A DNA stretch of 64,000 nt from Rhodocollybia butyracea (Eukaryota; Basidiomycota; Agaricomycetes; Agaricales; Omphalotaceae), in contig JADNRY010000113.1 of assembly GCA_015501585.1 (NCBI GenBank), forward strand, positions 124,001-188,000, read 5' to 3'. Positions 58,600-64,000 of this stretch are shown here, piece by piece. The notes beneath the pieces were generated by a model that saw only the letters and a program-made list of their open reading frames with translations, was not told the DNA's origin and searched no databases. The stretch's first letter is position 1; every line of letters starts with the position of its first letter. The position numbers were made by a program, and so were the translations under genes.

Positions 58600-60010
58600 G
58601 AAAAAAAAGGAAGAACAACTACTGAGCTAACCGTCTCAGATCCTGCAGGCTGTTTCCACGGTGTCGGGTGTGCGATGTCAAAAGTCTCTGCAATGATAGA
58701 GTTCGAGGACCAGCCCGGACCCCACCGCCACTTCATCTCTTCGCCTTTCGAATATTCCTCAGTGACGGAGTCCTTCTTTGGTTTCGGTGCCAAATCTACG
58801 CCCAGTCGATTCAAAATTAAAAAAAATAGTATCATTCAGCATATGTACTCACACTCTTCCTTGGTCTTGGATGTTTGTGTTTTGTTATCTGCTTGGCTCC
58901 GGCGATTACCACGACTTCCACTACCGCTTGCCCGGCCTCCCCTGCTTCCACTTGCCCGACTTTTACCTTTAATTTTACCTTTGCCATGTTGGCCTTGCTC
59001 GTCCTCCTCTTCATCGGTCTCCGAACGTTTCCGCTTCTTGCTGGACTGGTTCTCGCCATCATTGTCAATCCCAGCGTGATATCGGAAAATTTGGAGCAGG
59101 AGGTCGAAGAATGCTTCTTCACACGTTATTGGCTCAATCCACGTTATATATCTAAATGCGATTATCAGGCAAGCCCCGACTGACTTCTGAGGCAGCCTCC
59201 AATAGTATTTCGACCCATCTTCATGGGCTAGATACTCGTTGAATGGCGCTACTTGAAAAGCGTTGCCCTCCGAGTTGGGCGTTTCGTCGTCAGGAATGGA
59301 TGCAGATGATAGTACACGATACACTTTCTGTCCTTTTGGGGGCTTTGAAGATGACCAGCGCAGGTCTTTTGTGGGACGGGTAGGTCCTGGGATGAACAAG
59401 ACGGGAAGGAAGTTGGTTGTTTACTCGAGAGCCACTGAATAGTCGATGACTTGATAAAGGTCAAGAAAGGGGTACGCTTTGCGCTCTGCCTTACTTTCAT
59501 GATCCTGACGAAGGTTGTCCAGAATCTGCAAAGACAGATGAGTGTACTGGTATAGTACTAGGCCCTCGTTTACAAACCTCATCAACTGCTAGACCTAGAC
59601 CTACTCTGGAGATCAGGAACTCGCAGATTTCTCTGCACGGCACAAATGCCAGACTTGGCCCTGATTCAAAGGTATCCAACATCAATTCATGACAAGTGGC
59701 ATAGACTGGGAGAGTATTTTGATAAGATAAATTATCATCGTTCTGAACTTGGAGCAACAAACTCATGCCATAGTATATTCTCGTTATTGCTGTGACTGAA
59801 ATCCTTTGAGATCAGCTGCGCTGAGCTTCCAAGCTCCACCTATGTGATATTGGTTCAGCTTCACATTAGGCAATGTACAAGTCGCGACGCACCAAAAGTC
59901 TCTTGTAACCATCCGAACCGTCGAAGATATGACGGCGGAGCAAGCTCCCCAAAGGCCGGTTTAAGCAAAACGCACAGCGCGTTGAATCCTTCGTCTTGAA
60001 GGACATTGAG
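58600..60010 (-). pseudogene. Decayed copy of the acidic-tailed protein gene at 41749-43064
   Basis: Minus-strand blocks align in order with the parent: NALCVLLKPAF (about 59980), ESGPSLAFVPCREICEFLIS (59650), RKAYPFLDLYQVIDYS (59470), PVLFIPGPTRPTKDLRWSSS (59390), EYLAHEDGSKYYWRLPQKSV (59220) and RKRSETDEEEDEQGQ (59020). Differences: no ATG at the position of the parent's start, an in-frame TAA after VALE (about 59432), and a tail that lost the long acidic run and is Gly/Ser/Arg-rich instead. The intron after DEV is conserved in place. It could still express a shorter product from internal ATGs (for instance 59399), but I judge it a pseudogene. Confidence 0.75.
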
Positions 60011-60447
60011 CGCTTCAGATTACGTACTCGTTCGTTTTCATCCCCTCTTGAAACCGTACCGCAAGGAAATGCCCCACAGGAAACGGCTGAAAGGCGAGAT
60101 GACTAACGACAAAGTTTCTGTCGCTCGTACAGCACCGTAGAAACTCTAGCGATACAAGTAGCTATGTTTGATATACAGTTGACACCTCTTGAAGTGGATC
60201 GGCTTTTCGGTCTTCACGCCGACTGAGACGTCGTATCCTTATTAGTAAGTTAAGACAGGTAGTAGAGCATGACTAATTGCTTACTAGTGCGCATTCTCAA
60301 GATGCTCTCCAATCCCGAGCAAAGCAGCCGATACTTTAACCCAAGAAGAATATAAAAAGGTGGTTTAGTCTTCTATGATACTCCCACTTCAAACTTACAA
60401 CTTACCCATCAGGCTATATTAACCAGCTACTTGCCCGAAACTACATA
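60011..60447. other. 5' flank of the MDR oxidoreductase gene
   Basis: No gene. Contains the TATA box annotated separately. Confidence 0.6.
60351..60358 (+). promoter_or_regulatory. TATA box of the MDR oxidoreductase gene
   Basis: TATAAAAA about 97 bp upstream of the ATG at 60448, preceded by ACCCAAGAAGAA. Confidence 0.6.
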
Positions 60448-61428
60448 ATGTCAGAGATAATGAACGCCATCGTCATTCCTTCCTTTGGAGGACCTGAAGT
60501 CCTTTCATACCAGAAAATGCCAAAACCGATTCCAACACCAGGCGAAGTGCTGATCCGAGTACGCGCTTTCGGGGTCAACCACGCCGAGATGCACATGCGC
60601 AAAGGCGAATGGGACGAATGGAATCCCATCACAGGCCTCGAATGTGTCGGTACTGTGGAAGCCTGCCCCTCGGGTGACCTCGCTGTCGGATCCAAAGTGA
60701 TTGGCGTGATGGGGGGAATGGGACGCACCCGTCCTGGGGGATACGGCGAATTTGTCAACGTACCTCTCTCCAACGTACTTCCTATCGAAACTCGACTTCC
60801 TTGGGAGGAGCTTGCGGCGTTGCCCGAGGTGTATAGCACCGCATGGTCGTGTTTGTTCACCTTGTTAGACTTGCAGCGCGGCGAGACGCTACTGATCCGT
60901 GGTGCGACGAGCACGATTGGGCAGGCAGCTCTGAATCTTGCGATCGATACCGGAGCTAATGTCACAGCAACTACGAGACGAGAGGATAGATTCGAGTGGT
61001 TGAAGAGTATGGGTGCAGTAGACGCGGTGCGGGAACAAGACGGGCTTGATGAATATTTTAAAACGACACGCTTCGACAAGGTCTTGAACTTGATCGGCAA
61101 CCGCGTACTGGTGGAATCCATTGAGTTGACCCGGACTGGAGGAAGGATCTTGCAGGCGGGCTGGTTGGGAGGTCTGGCGCCGGTCAAGGATTTCAATCCC
61201 ATGGTGGAGATGAAGCCCGGGGTACACTTCAGCCTGTTTCATAGCAAGGTACTTGGCTCGCAGGAGTTTCCGCTGTCAGCCATTCCACTGCAGGACATCG
61301 TACGAAAAATCGAGGACAGGAAATGGGATGCGAAACCTGCAAAAGTTTTTGGGTATGGTGATATCCATAGCGCGCATAGGGCGCTGGATTCGCATGATGT
61401 GGGTGGAAAAATAGTTGTAAAGCACTAG
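60448..61428 (+). CDS. MDR-superfamily NADPH-dependent quinone oxidoreductase/reductase
   Basis: A cytosolic oxidoreductase using NADPH to reduce quinones or enone substrates. One uninterrupted frame of 326 residues (no introns, unusual here). The N-terminal GroES-like domain starts MNAIVIPSFGGPEVLSYQ, with PTPGEVLIRVRAFGVNHAEM and PITGLECVGTVEA. The Rossmann part has LLIRGATSTIGQAALNLAID (the AxxxxG nucleotide motif), GANVTATTRREDR and an Arg positioned for NADPH. It lacks the Cys ligands for catalytic and structural zinc, as expected for the quinone-reductase branch rather than alcohol dehydrogenases. It ends HRALDSHDVGGKIVVKH, the usual C-terminus. The ATG at 60448 encodes MSEIMNA; the Met five codons in may also serve. 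The lack of introns could reflect bacterial-type ancestry or retroposition. A fragment copy is at 57380. Confidence 0.9.
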   Translation: MSEIMNAIVIPSFGGPEVLSYQKMPKPIPTPGEVLIRVRAFGVNHAEMHMRKGEWDEWNPITGLECVGTVEACPSGDLAVGSKVIGVMGGMGRTRPGGYGEFVNVPLSNVLPIETRLPWEELAALPEVYSTAWSCLFTLLDLQRGETLLIRGATSTIGQAALNLAIDTGANVTATTRREDRFEWLKSMGAVDAVREQDGLDEYFKTTRFDKVLNLIGNRVLVESIELTRTGGRILQAGWLGGLAPVKDFNPMVEMKPGVHFSLFHSKVLGSQEFPLSAIPLQDIVRKIEDRKWDAKPAKVFGYGDIHSAHRALDSHDVGGKIVVKH

Positions 61429-62221
61429 GTAGTGGATGCCGCAGCTAGACGAACAGTGTAGTAAAATGTAAACAAATACTTACATGCTCTGTATCAAATC
61501 AAATTGGTGTAATACTTGTTGGATAATAATCAAGTAACTACTAGTAGTAGCCCGAAGTAGGTTCGCTAACTCACCTGAACAATTCCACCTCGTCAGTTCG
61601 CAAACGAAATGCGTGATCTTGTCTTGACTCGTCTCATAAGGCCAAAAGTGGTTGAGTCTTTCAGGTATGTCCCAACTGGGACATGCACTCTCAAGCTTAC
61701 CGCAGAAGCCTGGTGAAACGTGCATCCAGCTTACAATCTCTGTCTAGTCAAGGGTTCTCTCTCTCTGTTAGCATAGAGTAGCCAAGCTTGCTTTTCTACT
61801 AGGCCGTGATCTTGACCATGGTGATTTGCGTCCGAGAACTTGCACAGATTCAGATCACGATATGTAGGCCAAGAAAATCACGAATCGCGAGACCTCAAAA
61901 CTATAGGTTTTTGCACTTACTATAGATCGGAGTATTTCGTTGCCACTTGAGCTGAAAAAGATTGGGATGTCGACGTGTAATCAGTCATGCGTAAGACGAG
62001 CGCCAAAACTCCACTTTGGGAGAGCAAAGAAAGTCCGTTTTCAGCCAAAACTCCAGTGTGACTTTGCTTTGCTCACACTAGCCAGGATAAAATTTGGCCA
62101 CCTGCATCCGCGGTACACGTAGGTCGAATTGTGTGTAGTGCGGTTCCTCAACGGGATCGTACACGTTATTCTCCTCTAGGAAAGAAAGACTGTAAATTCC
62201 ATTATTATTACTATAAAGTAC
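61429..62221. other. Intergenic between convergent genes
   Basis: Flanks of the oxidoreductase and peroxidase genes. A minus-strand frame at 61480-61725 is unrecognised. A short repeat GCCAAAACTCCA occurs at about 62003 and 62044. Confidence 0.5.
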
Positions 62222-64000
62222 TTAGAGGTCAACAGGTAGGAAATCTACGGCACCCATGTCAAAGTTTGTCTGAGTATAAGTTTCACCATCCGATGTAGCG
62301 GAAATATTTAAGAAGTTCGTAGTGGTTGTTACATTACCCGTGAAAAATATGAAGCCGTTGTCGGGAGGATTTGTTTCATCGAGAATAAGATTGACCGTGG
62401 TGAAAACAGGAAAAAAGGGAGGGGCAGTGTCAGTTGACTTTGGATCAAAAGTAGTTATCGATGCAGTCGACGAAGTTGCGTCTCCACGGACCTGTTGGAC
62501 AAGAATGAGAAATTAAACAACTTGAAAGAAAAACCTAGTAGAACGGCATACCGCGACAACAAGTCTATCAAACTGTTGGAAGGAAGCAGTCAACAGAACC
62601 GTTTCGCTCCGACTGTTGTCGATGAACACCGAATCCTGCTCAATCACAAATCCATCACCCCCGTTATCAACTGTTATAGGATCAGAGCCATCGTTGTTGT
62701 TAATTTCGAACCAGAACTTGGAGATGGAAGTTGCTCCATTAATGGTGGCATTGAAGTTGTAGCGCTTGGCGGTGAATTGCGCACTAACTATATTGAAACC
62801 AATCTGTTGGGCCCCAGATGATTCCACGGAGCATCCAGTGGATGGGCAGAACGATCCCTGTCTGTCGGCCCACAACAGTGTTAATGTGGCATTTGGGCTC
62901 GGATTCAGAACCTATGCAATCGTTATCAGGAACAGCCTTAACCGTGGAATTGTATTCTACTTACGCGTAAAGTAGTCGCCATAGAAAGTGTTCCATTTCG
63001 GTAAGAAAACAGGGGCTCAGAGACAAGATAATCGAATGGCTCAGAAATTGCCTGAGTGAGATTCACACCGTTTGGAACAGTGTTGATCATCCTTTCAATA
63101 AGATCTCCGCATGTTTGAGTAAAAGTGTCGGGATTGAGGAGACTAGTGAAGTGTATGTAAGCAACTTGTCAGGAATTTACATACTAGAAAGGAGAACACC
63201 TTTGCATTGTTTCATTTCCATCACTCGAGAAAATCCGGAGGTCCGACCTGGTAGTAATGTTGGGACCAACAACAAGGACATTTTCCGTCGTGTTTTGCAG
63301 ATACTGGGAGACACTATACCCATCTCGTTAGAAAAGAAAAGACAAGTGTACTGAGCATAACCTACATTGTGTTATCAAAAGCAGGCGTTGTATCAAAGTC
63401 CACAAATGTGTCTTCAGGATCCGTTATGATTTGAGGGAAATCCACTTGTCTCACTCCCCCAAAAGTATGTCCACATGCAACAAGGGCTATCATTTCTGTG
63501 GCATTGAACCCTTGTTGCCTGAATAACTCTGTGTGCGTGGCAAGGTCTTGCTGAGGTTGAGGAACAGTCGGGGGCCCCGCCTCGCTAGCATCAACACGTC
63601 CCGCACGGAATGGAATGAATGGACCTCCACAAGCTTGGACCGCAATCACCGCCCCCAAGGCAATCGTATCCGCCGTTCCAAACATCGGCGCAACGGTTTG
63701 TGCACTAGAGAAATCACTCAGGGACTGCGCCATTCCTTCACCGACATTCTATAGTACATGTAAGTTTGAGGAGTGCATTGGTACAGAGAAACACACCTGA
63801 GGCCTGTCAAGCTCAAATTGGATGGAGGCATCTAGTCCTCCCGATCCATCGTCTACATTATGGGTTGACATGTCATGATATGCCTAGTATATCGAATGAG
63901 CATACTCATACATGTGAAGTATGTGGTAAACTACTCACAATCCGAAGCCATTGTGCAGATATAGTCGTATCGTCGCGCGGCGTGCAACCTGATAAGAAGA
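62222..64000 (-). CDS. Secreted-type fungal haem peroxidase with C-terminal extension (5' end outside window)
   Basis: A member of the plant/fungal haem peroxidase superfamily, oxidising substrates with H2O2. On the minus strand from the window edge: CTPRDDTTISAQWLRIAYHD (distal Arg and His), DDGSGGLDASIQFELDRPQ, TADTIALGAVIAVQACGGP, FIPFRAGRVDASEAGPPTVP, EMIALVACGHTFGGVRQVDF (proximal His) and FVDFDTTPAFDNTM. After the peroxidase domain, about 240 more residues follow: ISEPFDYLVSEPLFSYR, LWADRQGSFCPSTGCSV, AQFTAKRYNFNATI and a Thr-rich end, stop TAA at 62222-62224. Introns are canonical (e.g. GTATGC..CAACAG in the 62492-62555 area). The extension is longer than in classical class II peroxidases and looks strand-rich. 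Mn- or Trp-type oxidation sites of ligninolytic enzymes cannot be assessed from this part. The signal peptide is not in the window. Confidence 0.82.

Noticed and set aside
60441..61202. 253-codon minus-strand frame opposite the oxidoreductase
   Set aside because: Exact antisense of a well-recognised enzyme with a clear reading frame; no motif of its own.
1..64000. tRNA genes, CRISPR arrays, bacterial-type operons, telomeric repeats
   Set aside because: No B-box consensus (GGTTCGAATCC-like), no regularly spaced direct repeats, no TTAGGG arrays, and gene structure is plainly eukaryotic.

Overview
The window reads as nuclear DNA of a mushroom-forming basidiomycete (Agaricomycetes). Genes are split by many short introns of about 50-60 nt with GT..AG ends, and several families are typical of this class: DUF6534-like and other multi-pass membrane proteins, a DUF6593-like tandem pair, a GH62 enzyme with a fungal CBM1, Ser/Thr-rich GPI-anchored proteins and a fungal secreted haem peroxidase. 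There is no operon structure, and I found no tRNA, rRNA or CRISPR array.

Layout. 1-6.5 kb is a repeat-rich, decayed zone: the 3' end of a dead Ty1/copia retrotransposon with its LTR, a MITE-like palindromic stretch, a broken membrane-protein gene on the minus strand with an F-box-like gene inserted in one of its introns, a GC-rich palindrome cluster, and a second, inverted fragment of the same membrane-protein family. 6.8-13 kb holds an SHPRH/IRC20-type SNF2-RING protein. 13.5-19.2 kb holds a GPI-anchored protein, a tandemly duplicated DUF6593-like gene (first copy frameshifted) and a multi-pass membrane protein. 20-29 kb holds three minus-strand genes: CBM1-GH62 arabinofuranosidase, a GH5-type glycosidase and a telobox double-Myb protein (Tay1/Teb1-like). 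31-41 kb holds a small membrane protein, a DUF6534 protein, proteasome lid subunit Rpn9, a weakly supported small gene, a mitochondrial NDUFAF6-like protein and a methionine-permease-like transporter. 41.7-56 kb holds a lineage-specific acidic-tailed protein, an RBR ubiquitin ligase with an unusual N-terminal domain, and, divergent from it, a roughly 9 kb gene for a giant GTPase with a Cys/His-rich region and a C-terminal VWA domain. 56.4-64 kb holds a second GPI-type protein, a mosaic of pseudogenes copied from 39-43 kb and from the neighbouring oxidoreductase, the intact MDR oxidoreductase, and a haem peroxidase that runs off the window end.

How the genes fit together. GH62, GH5, the peroxidase and the surface GPI proteins fit a life on plant material. 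SHPRH, the telobox protein and Rpn9 are housekeeping genes for genome and protein maintenance. The most unusual part is 44-56 kb: a ubiquitin ligase whose N-terminus carries a Cys...Asp-Ser-His signature that could be a papain-fold peptidase, head to head with a GBP/VLIG-like giant GTPase with a complete VWA metal site. The other notable signal is a degenerate segmental duplication linking 39-43 kb to 57.7-60 kb.

All exon models were made by eye from splice signals and reading frame. Gene ends given by stop codons are firmer than starts, and no database search was possible.
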